Source: Tritrichomonas musculus | Lineage: Eukaryota > Parabasalia > Tritrichomonadida > Tritrichomonadidae | DNA length: 64,000 bases | Assembly: GCA_039105265.1 (NCBI GenBank) | Contig: JAPFFF010000051.1 | Span: 62,001 to 126,000, forward strand | Reading direction: 5' to 3' | Shown: in pieces, positions 1 through 11,518 of the stretch | How positions within the stretch are numbered: the first letter of the stretch is position 1 | Layout: every line of letters begins with the position of its first letter | Position numbers and translations under genes: made by a program | Notes under the pieces: generated by a model | Told to the model about the DNA's origin: nothing | Database searches by the model: none | Seen by the model: only the letters and a program-made list of their open reading frames with translations

Positions 1-1
1 A

Positions 2-3000
2 GATGATGATGATGATGACAGAAAAGAAGATGATGATGATGACAGAGAAGAAGAAGATGATGACAGAGAAGAAGAAGAAGATGATGACAGAGAAGAAGAT
101 GATGATGACAGAGAAGAAGATGATGATGACAGAAAAGAAGAAGATGATGACAGAGAAGAAGAAGAAGATGATGATGATGATGACAGAGAAGAAGAAGATG
201 ATGATAGAAAAGATGATGATGATGACAGAAAAGAAGATGATGATGACAGAGAAGAAGATGATGATGACAGAGAAGAAGAAGATGATGACAGAGAAGAAGA
301 TGATGATGACAGAGAAGAAGAAGATGATGATGACAGAAAAGAAGATGATGATGATGACAGAGAAGAAGATGATGATGACAGAAAAGAAGATGATGATGAT
401 GACAGAGAAGAAGATGATGATGACAGAGAAGAAGTTGATGATGACAGAGAAGAAGATGATGATGACAGAGAAGAAAAAGAAGAAGATGATGATGATGACA
501 GAGAAGAAGAAAAAGATGATGATGATGATGACAGAAAAGAAGAAGATGATGACAGAAAAGAAGATGATGATGATGACAGAAAAGAAGATGATGATGACAG
601 AGAAGAAGAAGATGATGATGACAGAGAAGAAGAAGATGATGACAGAAAAGAAGATGATGATGACAGAGAAGAAGATGATGATGATGACAGAGAAGAAGAA
701 GAAGAAGATGATGATGATGACAGAAAAGAAGATGATGATGACAGAAAAGAAGATGATGATGACAGAAAAGAAGATGATGATGATGACAGAGAAGAAGATG
801 ATGATGACAGAGAAGAAGATGATGATGACAGAGAAGAAGATGATGATGACAGAAAAGAAGAAGATGATGACAGAAAAGAAGATGATGATGATGACAGAAA
901 AGAAGATGATGATGACAGAGAAGAAGAAGATGATGATGACAGAGAAGAAGAAGATGATGACAGAAAAGAAGATGATGATGACAGAGAAGAAGATGATGAT
1001 GATGACAGAGAAGAAGAAGAAGATGATGATGATGATGACAGAGAAGAAGAAGATGATGACAGAAAAGATGATGATGATGACAGAAAAGAAGATGATGATG
1101 ACAGAGAAGAAGATGATGATGACAGAGAAGAAGAAGAAGATGATGATGATGATGATGACAGAGAAGAAGAAGAAGATGATGATGATGATGACAGAAAAGA
1201 AGATGATGATGATGACAGAGAAGAAGATGATGATGATGACAGAGAAGAAGATGATGATGACAGAGAAGAAGATGATGATGACAGAGAAGAAGAAGATGAT
1301 GACAGAGAAGAAGATGATGATGACAGAAAAGAAGATGATGATGATGACAGAGAAGAAGATGATGATGACAGAAAAGAAGATGATGATGACAGAGAAGAAG
1401 ATGATGATGACAGAGAAGAAGATGATGACAGAGAAGAAGATGATGATGACAGAGAAGAAGATGATGACAGAAAAGAAGATGATGATGACAGAGAAGAAGA
1501 TGATGATGACAGAGAAGAAGTTGATGATGACAGAGAAGAAGATGATGATGACAGAGAAGAAAAAGAAGAAGATGATGATGATGACAGAGAAGAAGAAAAA
1601 GATGATGATGATGATGACAGAAAAGAAGAAGATGATGACAGAAAAGAAGATGATGATGATGACAGAAAAGAAGATGATGATGACAGAGAAGAAGAAGATG
1701 ATGATGACAGAGAAGAAGAAGATGATGACAGAAAAGAAGATGATGATGACAGAGAAGAAGATGATGATGATGACAGAGAAGAAGAAGAAGAAGATGATGA
1801 TGATGACAGAAAAGAAGATGATGATGACAGAAAAGAAGATGATGATGACAGAAAAGAAGATGATGATGATGACAGAGAAGAAGATGATGATGACAGAGAA
1901 GAAGATGATGATGACAGAGAAGAAGATGATGATGACAGAAAAGAAGAAGATGATGACAGAAAAGAAGATGATGATGATGACAGAAAAGAAGATGATGATG
2001 ACAGAGAAGAAGAAGATGATGATGACAGAGAAGAAGAAGATGATGACAGAAAAGAAGATGATGATGACAGAGAAGAAGATGATGATGATGACAGAGAAGA
2101 AGAAGAAGATGATGATGATGATGACAGAGAAGAAGAAGATGATGACAGAAAAGATGATGATGATGACAGAAAAGAAGATGATGATGACAGAGAAGAAGAT
2201 GATGATGACAGAGAAGAAGAAGAAGATGATGATGATGATGATGACAGAGAAGAAGAAGAAGATGATGATGATGATGACAGAAAAGAAGATGATGATGATG
2301 ACAGAGAAGAAGATGATGATGATGACAGAGAAGAAGATGATGATGACAGAGAAGAAGATGATGATGACAGAGAAGAAGAAGATGATGATGACAGAGAAGA
2401 AGAAGATGATGATGACAGAGAAGAAGAAGATGATGATGACAGAGAAGAAGATGATGATGATGACAGAGAAGAAGAAGATGATGACAGAAAAGATGATGAT
2501 GATGACAGAAAAGAAGATGATGATGACAGAGAAGAAGATGATGATGACAGAGAAGAAGAAGAAGATGATGATGATGATGATGACAGAGAAGAAGAAGAAG
2601 ATGATGATGATGATGACAGAAAAGAAGATGATGATGATGACAGAGAAGAAGATGATGATGATGACAGAGAAGAAGATGATGATGACAGAGAAGAAGATGA
2701 TGATGACAGAGAAGAAGAAGATGATGATGACAGAGAAGAAGAAGATGATGATGACAGAGAAGAAGAAGATGATGATGACAGAGAAGAAGAAGATGATGAT
2801 GACAGAGAAGAAGAAGATGATGACAGAAAAGATGATGATGATGACAGAAAAGAAGATGATGATGACAGAGAAGAAGATGATGATGACAGAGAAGAAGAAG
2901 AAGATGATGATGATGATGATGACAGAGAAGAAGAAGAAGATGATGATGATGATGACAGAAAAGAAGATGATGATGATGACAGAGAAGAAGATGATGATGA

Positions 3001-4171
3001 TGACAGAGAAGAAGATGATGATGACAGAGAAGAAGATGATGATGACAGAGAAGAAGAAGATGATGATGACAGAGAAGAAGAAGATGATGATGACAGAGAA
3101 GAAGATGATGATGATGACAGAGAAGAAGATGATGATGATGACAGAAAAGAAGATGATGATGACAGAGAAGAAGAAGATGATGATGACAGAGAAGAAGAAG
3201 ATGATGACAGAGAAGAAGATGATGATGACAGAGAAGAAGAAGATGATGATGACAGAAAAGAAGATGATGATGATGACAGAGAAGAAGAAGATGATGACAG
3301 AAAAGAAGATGATGATGATGACAGAGAAGAAGATGATGATGACAGAGAAGAAGATGATGATGACAGAGAAGAAGATGATGATGATGACAGAGAAGAAGAA
3401 GATGATGACAGAGAAGAAGAAGATGATGACAGAAAAGAAGATGATGATGATGACAGAGAAGAAGATGATGATGACAGAAAAGAAGATGATGATGACAGAG
3501 AAGAAGATGATGATGATGACAGAGAAGAAGATGATGATGACAGAGAAGAAGATGATGATGACAGAAAAGAAGAAGAAGAAGATGATGATGGTGACAGAGA
3601 TGAAGAAGATGATGATGATGATGATGACAGAAAAGAAGAAGAAGAAGATGATGATGGTGACAGAGAAGAAGAAGAAGAAGAAGAAGAAGAAGTTGATGAC
3701 AGAGAAGAAGAAGATGATGATGAAGATGATGACAGAAAAGAAGAAGAAGATGATGATGATGATGACAGAGAAGAAGAAGAAATTGATGAAGAAGAAGATG
3801 ATGATGACAGAAAAGAAGAAGAAGAAGAAGATGATGGTGACAGAGAAGAAGAAGAAATTGATGAAGAAGAAGATGATGATGACAGAAAAGAAGAAGAAGA
3901 AGAAGATGATGATGATGACAGAAAAGAAGAAAAAGAAGATGATGATGGTGACAGAGAAGAAGAAGAAATTGATGAAGAAGATGATGATGGTGACAGAAAA
4001 GAAGAAGAAGAAGATGATGATGATGACAGAAAAGAAGAAGAAGATGATGATGATGGTGACAGAGAAGAAGAAGAAGAAGAAGAAGAAGTTGATGACAGAG
4101 AAGAAGATGATGATGATGAAGATGATGAAAGAAAAGAAGAAGAAGAAAATGATGATGATGATGGCAAATAA
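2..4171 (+). CDS. Tandem-repeat ORF, acidic low-complexity protein (5' end outside window)
   Basis: About 4.2 kb of imperfect repeats built from GAT/GAC/AGA/GAA/AAG triplets. Two frames are open throughout. One reads as Asp runs, Arg, and Glu/Lys runs (DDDDREE-like) and stops at 4169-4171. The other reads as Met runs followed by Thr-Glu-Lys-Lys and stops at 4211. I prefer the acidic frame, because the more varied 3' third then reads as sensible acidic segments such as EEIDEEDDDD, whereas the Met-rich frame is unnatural. No folded domain, signal peptide or membrane segment is visible. If made, the product would be a highly charged disordered protein. All expansions keep multiples of three, so both frames survive and the open frame is weak evidence for a gene. 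No start is visible. It could equally be a non-coding satellite. A second copy of the 3' end lies in inverted orientation at 5659-6233. Confidence 0.4.
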   Translation, partial: DDDDDDRKEDDDDDREEEDDDREEEEDDDREEDDDDREEDDDDRKEEDDDREEEEDDDDDDREEEDDDRKDDDDDRKEDDDDREEDDDDREEEDDDREEDDDDREEEDDDDRKEDDDDDREEDDDDRKEDDDDDREEDDDDREEVDDDREEDDDDREEKEEDDDDDREEEKDDDDDDRKEEDDDRKEDDDDDRKEDDDDREEEDDDDREEEDDDRKEDDDDREEDDDDDREEEEEDDDDDRKEDDDDRKEDDDDRKEDDDDDREEDDDDREEDDDDREEDDDDRKEEDDDRKEDDDDDRKEDDDDREEEDDDDREEEDDDRKEDDDDREEDDDDDREEEEDDDDDDREEEDDDRKDDDDDRKEDDDDREEDDDDREEEEDDDDDDDREEEEDDDDDDRKEDDDDDREEDDDDDREEDDDDREEDDDDREEEDDDREEDDDDRKEDDDDDREEDDDDRKEDDDDREEDDDDREEDDDREEDDDDREEDDDRKEDDDDREEDDDDREEVDDDREEDDDDREEKEEDDDDDREEEKDDDDDDRKEEDDDRKEDDDDDRKEDDDDREEEDDDDREEEDDDRKEDDDDREEDDDDDREEEEEDDDDDRKEDDDDRKEDDDDRKEDDDDDREEDDDDREEDDDDREEDDDDRKEEDDDRKEDDDDDRKEDDDDREEEDDDDREEEDDDRKEDDDDREEDDDDDREEEEDDDDDDREEEDDDRKDDDDDRKEDDDDREEDDDDREEEEDDDDDDDREEEEDDDDDDRKEDDDDDREEDDDDDREEDDDDREEDDDDREEEDDDDREEEDDDDREEEDDDDREEDDDDDREEEDDDRKDDDDDRKEDDDDREEDDDDREEEEDDDDDDDREEEEDDDDDDRKEDDDDDREEDDDDDREEDDDDREEDDDDREEEDDDDREEEDDDDREEEDDDDREEEDDDDREEEDDDRKDDDDDRKEDDDDREEDDDDREEEEDDDDDDDREEEEDDDDDDRKEDDDDDREEDDDDDREEDDDDREEDDDDREEEDDDDREEEDDDDREEDDDDDREEDDDDDRKEDDDDREEEDDDDREEEDDDREEDDDDREEEDDDDRKEDDDDDREEEDDDRKEDDDDDREEDDDDREEDDDDREEDDDDDREEEDDDREEEDDDRKEDDDDDREEDDDDRKEDDDDREEDDDDDREEDDDDREEDDDDRKEEEEDDDGDRDEEDDDDDDDRKEEEEDDDGDREEEEEEEEEVDDREEEDDDEDDDRKEEEDDDDDDREEEEIDEEEDDDDRKEEEEEDDGDREEEEIDEEEDDDDRKEEEEEDDDDDRKEEKEDDDGDREEEEIDEEDDDGDRKEEEEDDDDDRKEEEDDDDGDREEEEEEEEVDDREEDDDDEDDERKEEEENDDDDGK
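434..3160. repeat. Nested higher-order repeats inside the tandem array
   Basis: Rare variant units act as landmarks. A GTTGATGATGACAG variant lies at 434 and again at 1520, 1086 bp apart, and the order of variant units that follows is the same after each. A GACAGAAAAGATG variant lies at 1058, 2144, 2483 and 2822: the first step is 1086 bp and the next two are exactly 339 bp each. So a block of about 1.09 kb was duplicated once, and a 339-bp sub-block was then expanded to three tandem copies. Both steps are multiples of three (362 and 113 codons). Confidence 0.8.
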
Positions 4172-4469
4172 GATAATGGAGAAGATAAAGATAAAGATAA
4201 ATATGTATTAAATGAGGATAATAATAATAATAAAGAATAATGATAAGATGATGATAAATTGGACGATAATAGTGATTATACAATTATTTATACTACAATT
4301 TGAATGTGATTATGAGCGTTTGAGATTGATAACCGAGTTATTCGAGATAATGATCTGCAATTGTGTATTTTCTTCAAACTAAGTATATAACTCTTATGGG
4401 ACATATTGATTTAAATCGTCTGGCTTGTATTACTTAAATGCAGAACATGTGGATTTATAGAAGGTAATA

Positions 4470-4712
4470 TTATTTTTGTGGAAATGTGATGTGAAAAATC
4501 ATGACTGGAAATGTAATAACTAATGTTTTATCATCATATTTTAAATAGATATAGTCATTCTTTAAGTTAATGGCCATTTTAGGTTGATAATAATCAATAT
4601 TAACATATTTTTTTTTTTTTTGTTTTTTTAATTCAAAATGACCAGTATCAATCAAAATGACAGTATATTTTCTTTTAAAAAGATCAAATGCAGAAAAATG
4701 GTCATTGAGCAT
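4470..4712 (-). other. 80-codon ORF in left palindrome arm, transposon-like sequence
   Basis: An ATG-started ORF of 80 codons with an identical twin in the right arm. It contains a lysine run coded by a poly-A tract, and its nucleotides include the TGACCAGTATCAA and TGGTCATTTTGA motifs also found in the small transposon at 61469-61988. The start lies just inside a CTAGGCTTTAAAT sequence identical to that transposon's terminus. I read this as decayed transposon DNA with a fortuitous ORF, not as a gene. Confidence 0.35.
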
Positions 4713-5117
4713 TTAAAGCCTAGAAATATAGTAAAGCATAGTATTATATTGATGCATATATTTCATATTTATCCCACAAATGAATAAAAATCTTAATTTT
4801 TTTCTAAAACATTGTATTATCCAAAAAACATATTCAATTAACCTGATTTGCGCTATTCCATGAAATCCAACGCCTTACCTCTTTTTAAAAGTTATGATAT
4901 CAAAGATTTTTAGTAAAAAAAAGATTTTTCATTTAGCTTAATCAAGGTATATTATGATTTTTTTTGTATAGAAGTTTTTATTTTTTCTATATCTATTGAA
5001 ATATTTGATGAGTAAATAAAATATACAAAAAAATTAAGATTTTTATTCATTTGTGGGATAAATATGAAATATATGCATCAATATAATACTATGCTTTACT
5101 ATATTTCTAGGCTTTAA

Positions 5118-5360
5118 ATGCTCAATGACCATTTTTCTGCATTTGATCTTTTTAAAAGAAAATATACTGTCATTTTGATTGATACTGGTCATTTTGAATT
5201 AAAAAAACAAAAAAAAAAAAAATATGTTAATATTGATTATTATCAACCTAAAATGGCCATTAACTTAAAGAATGACTATATCTATTTAAAATATGATGAT
5301 AAAACATTAGTTATTACATTTCCAGTCATGATTTTTCACATCACATTTCCACAAAAATAA
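5118..5360 (+). other. 80-codon ORF in right palindrome arm, twin of 4470-4712
   Basis: Identical translation to the left-arm ORF, in mirrored orientation. CTAGGCTTTAAAT, matching the terminal repeat of the 61.5-kb transposon, starts at 5107. I found no matching second terminus or target duplication here, so only one end of a related element can be supported. Confidence 0.35.
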
Positions 5361-5658
5361 TATTACCTTCTATAAATCCACATGTTCTGCATTTAAGTAA
5401 TACAAGCCAGACGATTTAAATCAATATGTCCCATAAGAGTTATATACTTAGTTTGAAGAAAATACACAATTGCAGATCATTATCTCGAATAACTCGGTTA
5501 TCAATCTCAAACGCTCATAATCACATTCAAATTGTAGTATAAATAATTGTATAATCACTATTATCGTCCAATTTATCATCATCTTATCATTATTCTTTAT
5601 TATTATTATTATCCTCATTTAATACATATTTATCTTTATCTTTATCTTCTCCATTATC

Positions 5659-6233
5659 TTATTTGCCATCATCATCATCATTTTCTTCTTCTTCTTTTCT
5701 TTCATCATCTTCATCATCTTCTTCTTCTTCTCTGTCATCAACTTCTTCTTCTTCTTCTTCTTCTCTGTCACCATCATCATCTTCTTCTTCTTCTTTTCTG
5801 TCATCATCATCATCTTCTTCTTCTTCTTTTCTGTCACCATCATCATCTTCTTCATCAATTTCTTCTTCTTCTCTGTCACCATCATCATCTTCTTCTTCTT
5901 CTTTTCTGTCATCATCATCTTCTTCTTCATCAATTTCTTCTTCTTCTCTGTCACCATCATCTTCTTCTTCTTCTTCTTTTCTGTCATCATCATCTTCTTC
6001 TTCATCAATTTCTTCTTCTTCTCTGTCATCATCATCTTCTTCTTCTTCTTCTCTGTCATCATCATCTTCTTCTTCATCAATTTCTTCTTCTTCTCTGTCA
6101 TCATCATCTTCTTCTTCTTCTTCTTCTTCTCTGTCACCATCATCATCTTCTTCATCAAATTCTTCTTTTTCTCTGTCATCAATTTCTTTTTCTTCTCTGT
6201 CATCATCATCTTCTTCTTCTTTGCCATAATCAT
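5659..6233 (-). CDS. Second, shorter tandem-repeat ORF (inverted copy)
   Basis: On the minus strand this reads in the same acidic frame as the 1-4171 ORF (DDDDREEEE, EEIDEE and DDGDREE units) and ends at the mirrored stop. A Met-rich alternative frame is also open and has an ATG near 6233; the acidic frame shows no ATG upstream, so a start for it cannot be assigned. The order of variant units differs from the left copy, although the flanking 3' sequence is the same. This shows that the repeat part has changed since the inverted duplication, or was exchanged. Probably a partial gene copy. No function can be inferred. Confidence 0.3.
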
Positions 6234-6235
6234 TT

Positions 6236-7418
6236 TTTTATTCTTTCCAAATATATTTAATTTTTGTGCAAATGAAATGATTCATTTGTAAATATTACTC
6301 AAATATAATAATAAATTTGCAAATTACATCATTTTTTTCCACCATCATTTCATTATTCATAATCATTATTTTTATTTCTCTTCATTTTCCCCTTATTAAA
6401 TTTGATCACACAATATATTTCATTTTCCTTATCACTTTTCTTTTTTATGAATCTTTAATATATCAATATGATATTTTTATAAAACTCCTAAAATTTATTG
6501 AAAAAATTGAATATTGTAGTAATAAAGCATTTTATTAGGTAAAATAAACTAATTTTAGGCATAGACAATTCAAATTATAATCTGAACCACATATTTAAAT
6601 CAAAAAAAACTTTAAAATTGCAATATTTTGATGAAATACAATAAACAGAATAGCAATTAGTTGGATATTGGCATTTAAAAAATATTTATTCATTTATTGA
6701 TACATTTGTAATAATGTTGCACGTTTACATTTTAACAAATTCGTAAAAAATACGTTTATAATTTTTTGGAACAAAAAACTTTAATTTCTCCTTTAAAAAA
6801 AGAGAAAAAGAAATAAAAATAGCATAATTGAAATTAACATTTTATAAAGAATAATTTTATTGCAATTACATTTTTATTTATTACATTTTTTATTGAATAT
6901 TATTGAAATATTCAATATTTTTAAACTAGTATATGTAACATCTAATACATATACCATACGTAAAAAACGATGGAGAATAATATTTAAAGAGATATGGAAT
7001 CGTATCTGAGTGTGGGAGTCTGAAATCTGATTATTCGATATTAATCACTGATTTGAAAACACAGAGATTCGCGTCTAGGATTAAATACATAAAAAACAAA
7101 AACGATTGTCTATAATAACCACTAATTTATAAGCATTTTTTGAAGATGTGTTGGATAATTGTAATTTGATATGTCAAATAAAAACCTTGTTTGGAGGCGA
7201 GCTTGCACAGAAATAATCTTTGTCTGATGCCAATCAATATATATTTTTTTGAAGTTTCCTTACTACCAAAGCTGCAGCACTTAACATTTTTTTAATTTAG
7301 AGTGATATGTTTTTCAGAGGAAAAGTGTTACTGAATATTTTTTTAAAAGCAAATTAGTGTTACTGATTTTTTTCTCTCTCTCAAAAAGTGATACTTTAAG
7401 TGAAAAAAGTTTTTAAAA
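6236..7418. other. AT-rich spacer without a supported gene
   Basis: Between the palindrome and the virus-like relic. It contains only a short, hydrophobic, low-complexity open frame (about 6317-6538) with no ATG start and no homology signal. Near 7310-7410 there are short repeats of the type GTGTTACTGA / AAAAGTGATACT. The left boundary of the relic should lie here or just beyond, but I could not identify a terminal repeat. Confidence 0.5.
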
Positions 7419-10400
7419 GTGATACTATCCCCAGAATTTAATATAAAAAATAATAATATACAATATGAGTCATTTGAGTCATCAACAACCCAATGTCATA
7501 TTCTTAAATTTGTTAACATACCAGAGGATTTCATGAATAAAGTGAAAGAAATAACAGCCCAAACTAATTTATTTAAAGTTGTATTGAGAAAGAATATAGT
7601 ATATGATACGAATGGAAATTTAGTGAAAGAATTTTATATTTATGCCAAGGATGGAAAGGTTTATTGTCCCATGATAACAAAGAGTGCTAATGGCAGCTCT
7701 GCTGGCTCAAGCTCTGCTTGTGGCTGCTCTATAAATAGCAGCACCATATTTGAATACATCAACATAGCATTTGATAGTAGTCTGGAATTTAATCCATATA
7801 CTTTATGGTTGAATGGTGAGCTGAGTATTATGAATGAATATTTAACAGATTCTCTCCAAACAGAGAAAGCAATAAAGTGCTCCATCATCAAAGCAGACAA
7901 TGCATTGAAACTACATAAAAGTGATGTACTGTACCTATATAAACCAACTCTAACTAGTGAAGTCCAAATAGATGATAAAAAGTATTGGCTACTACAATGG
8001 AACATAGATGATAATTACAATATACCTAACGGCTTGGAATTTAAATTTAGTGAATATTGTTTTGGTAATAAATGGGTTTTGTCATGGGATGGTACAAAAT
8101 GGGTAGGAGATAATATACAAGGCCATATCAATGGTAGACTAGTTAATGGATTAAATAAGGAGAATGAACATGGAGAAGATGGTACCTACATACAAGTCAA
8201 GAGGAGTGAAAGAAATATGAAATTGGTTAAAAAACCAGATGACTACTCTGTTGATAACCTACTACATTACATGATTCATGGAGGTAAGTGTAAAGTAGAC
8301 TGTTTTGTAAAATTAAAGACGGGTGAGGTAGAACCTTTTTCAAAATATGGATTAGGATATCAAACAAGTAATGGAGGAACTAAGGATGGATATGATATTG
8401 AAGCCATAAGATGCTATAAAACAAATGGTACAGGGAGTGAATTAGATATTGCAAAAGTTGAAGAATTCTATCTTGATATCACTTTAGATGGAACAATCAT
8501 AGCAAACAGATTTTCTATGAGACCAACAGAAAAAATATTTGACCCCAAGAGTGATAAGAAATGGTATTTCATTCATGGTTTATTAGATTCTTGTGAAAAG
8601 GTAGAGTACTGTTATGTTTCATCAACCCCTAATGAATCCAGAAATATTAAGATATATTTAGCTGATGAATATGTTGACCCTGTTGATGAAGTCAATTGGG
8701 CCCTACAACAAATCCCTTCGAATATATTATAAAACAGCAATTTTATGAAGTGTATCCTAATCCTAATGCTGCTACAACACTATATACTGATTACAACATC
8801 ACTAGTTCTAAAATTACTACTGCAGATAACATTACTACAATGAGAAGTGATTTAAATATGGTAACTAACAATGTAGATGTGATTAGCTATGATGTCCAAG
8901 AAATGAACACAACAATGGAAAGCCTCAAGGGACGAGTATCAAGAACAGAAACAGTTACCCAACATTTGGAAGAAGATGTGGATAATTTAAGAATTGTTTC
9001 ATGGACTGCATTAGCATTTGGTGTTGCAGGTACAGCTGGTAGTGTTGCATCAATTGGAATGCAATTAGCTCCAGAAGGTGTTAAATTCTTATCAAAAACT
9101 ATTTCTGATACTGCATCTGGTCAAATCAAGCAAAAATCAGGAGGGTTCTTACAAAGAATTGGTACAAGAATTCAAAAATGGTGGAGAAGTAGAGGTTATC
9201 AAAAGATAGGCGAAATGGAATTATTTGATATACCTTCAGTTGTCACTCGGTCAATTCAATCAACAACTGATATAACTCCTATTTTAACTTGGTGCAATCA
9301 AGAAATGCAACCTTTACCTGATGAAACTTTTGATGATGAATTTGATGACCCTGAGAAAGCTGTATTATCAATTAGAGCAACAGAAGAAATGTGTAACCAA
9401 TTTAGAGATAGCTTAAAGAAACCATTTAAATTAATTGCAGAAAAATTAAATGAATTAGAGGGGAATAATTATATTTCACAGAATGATTTGGTTAGGGATG
9501 ATACAATAGATGTTGTTGGTAAATATGTCAATGGTGAGGTCCATTTAGAAGCAGAAGATGTTATCACAGATGGAACAATTAAAGCAAGGTTTTTGGTCCA
9601 AAAAATTAGTGAATACAATGATGTTGATTATGAAGAGAATATAGTTACCATTAATATTACTGGTGGGGCAATAAATTATCAAGGAACAAATGATTTCCCT
9701 AGCTGCACCATGAATGATAAGGTATTTATTATATCAAATCCAAATAAACTTAGGGTTGGTGGAATACAGATTAAAGAAAATACATGTTTGAGACATATGG
9801 ACTTTACACTAAATGATTTAGCATATACTTGTGATATAGATGCTTTACATAAGAAGATAGATGGAGTACAAGAGCAGATAGAAAAGAATGATACAGCCCT
9901 AGCTACTACTTTAACTGAATTCCCAACTGTTGATGAAGTAAATGAAGCATTAGATGAATTGAAAAACAATATGGTAAACATGGATAACCTATATACGAAA
10001 GAGGAAGCAGATAATAAATATCGAAGCAAAAATGATTTGAAATTTGGGAATAAAATTATTCTACCAATAACAAACGGCCCTTACGAGCCAGAATATCTGC
10101 TTGGTGATTTCTTTTCTACTTCATTCATTCCATTCCAAGAAGGAGCTCACTTGGTTGGTGTGACTGGCTCAAATGTAGATGAGGAATTTGATATCATATT
10201 CAAGACGGAAAGAACAGAAAACATACGCGATACAATTGCTCATGTTATGACAACAAGTGTTGGCTCATTTTATTGGGAAGAAGCAACAGGTGTACTTTAT
10301 AATTACGATGGAACATATCCATTACGAGTTACTCTAGCTGAATTTGGTGAAGAAGATCAAATAGCATTGAAAAGTGAAAATGATGAACTGAAGACAAAAA

Positions 10401-11317
10401 TTGAAAATTTAGAGAGAGAGAACACAAATTTAAAGGCTACTATAGAAGCAATGGAATCAAGATTAACAGCATTAGAAAATGGTTCATATGTCACCAAAAA
10501 TGATTTATCAGAATATAGAAAATTAAATGACATCTCATATCATAATCATCAAGAACTCTCTATAACAAATAAAGAAGTGTTATTGGATGATGGTGATGAA
10601 CAAAGGAGATTTGCAACATCTCATATACCATATCATGAGGGAACTCATTTAATTGGAAAATATACTGATCCAGATAGTGTTGAGCATTCATTTGATATAA
10701 TATTTGAGACCCAAGATGAAATCTCAGAGACTCAATATTGGAATTGTATTTTATTCCTCAAACAATCTGAAATCAGTGAAGAATTATATATTGATTGGGA
10801 TGTTATGACTGGTGCAATTTACATTTATGATGAATATTATGGTTATTATATTGGTTGTGAAATATCTTCTGCAACATTTGATGAGGACATTTCATTATCT
10901 ACAAGCAATGAGCTGGCCAACTACTATACCAAAGATGAGCTGACTAGATTTGGACTAAATGATGGCTATCAAATACGGTCTTCTGTATTTGAATTATCAA
11001 TGGAAAACTTAAATAATATTAGATTTAAGTATGCTGGCTCAAATGTAGCTGCTGTGTGGAATGGGCTACATATATTTGTATTCAAAGATATTGTTGGTAA
11101 GAATCATTTCATAAAATTTGATTTTATTCACAAGCTAATTACTTTGGATAACAGTGTTAGTTCAACATATGAAATCCCAATTGACAATTCTTGTACTAAT
11201 GCGATAAATATTACCTTGCGGACAAATGGTTTTGTTACAACACAGGAATTAGTTAGCAAATATGAAATATTCACCACTCAGCAAGTTAGCCATCAGCTAG
11301 CCAATCAAAAATATTAA
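7419..11317 (+). pseudogene. Fibre-like protein gene of the relic (broken)
   Basis: Homologous to the 1328-residue fibre-like protein at 46931-50917. Shared landmarks are an FxFxEYxFG...W...G.W.G segment, an ATTLYTDYNI segment (ACTTLYTNFNI in the other), a following long coiled coil, and a hydrophobic or amphipathic stretch (here WTALAFGVAGTAGSVASIG). The distal part repeats a module twice: TSFIPFQEGAHLVG...FDIIF and TSHIPYHEGTHLIG...FDIIF, each preceded by phage-tail-like connectors of the type YTKEEADNKY or YVTKNDLSEY. A second coiled coil separates the two modules. The likely role, by analogy, is an elongated trimeric surface fibre. The copy is broken, with about one or two breaks, and no initiator ATG is evident. 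Composition is AT-rich like the host and unlike the KilA-N block that follows. Confidence 0.65.
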
Positions 11318-11518
11318 AAAAACATTACTGGATTTAGCGTCGGGTACATTTCAATCGTGGAAAATATTTTTATGTAGTCATTAATGACAAATGGCAGCGT
11401 TAGCTGACCCAAGCTTTGCTTGTGGAGGGATTGTTTACACGGGACGTTAAAAAATCACGCCATTTTATATACTACTTTTTGAATAGAGAACTTTTTGAAC
11501 ATGAAACTTTTTGAATTA
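11318..11518. repeat. Junction spacer with four AACTTTTTGAA repeats
   Basis: Four copies of ACTTTTTGAA occur at about 11474, 11489, 11505 and 11521, 15-16 bp apart, running into the 3' end of the KilA-N gene. Just upstream (about 11390-11430) is a ~40-bp stretch resembling 7687-7725 inside the fibre gene, including the small hairpin CAAGCTTTGCTTG (CAAGCTCTGCTTG in the other). This marks the AT-rich to GC-richer junction. Confidence 0.6.

Larger units (their letters stand above)
4172..5658. repeat. Large inverted repeat (palindrome) with ~0.63-kb unique arms and a 223-bp loop
   Basis: Position x on one side matches the reverse complement of position 9830 minus x on the other, e.g. 4470-4712 against 5118-5360, whose 80-codon translations are identical. 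The non-repetitive arms run 4172-4803 and 5027-5658; the loop is 4804-5026. The symmetry continues outward into the tandem-repeat ORFs, but there the two sides have different unit orders. This makes a tail-to-tail inverted duplication of the 3' end of one repeat gene. The arms match everywhere I compared them, so the duplication is recent, or it is an assembly fold-back artefact. Confidence 0.85.

Noticed and set aside
5547-6260. Ser-rich and Leu/His-rich plus-strand frames opposite the repeat ORF
   Set aside because: Complement of the GAA/GAT triplet array; open only because the triplets contain no stops on that strand.
6317-6538. Hydrophobic 73-codon frame
   Set aside because: No ATG start, low complexity, no neighbours or motif.
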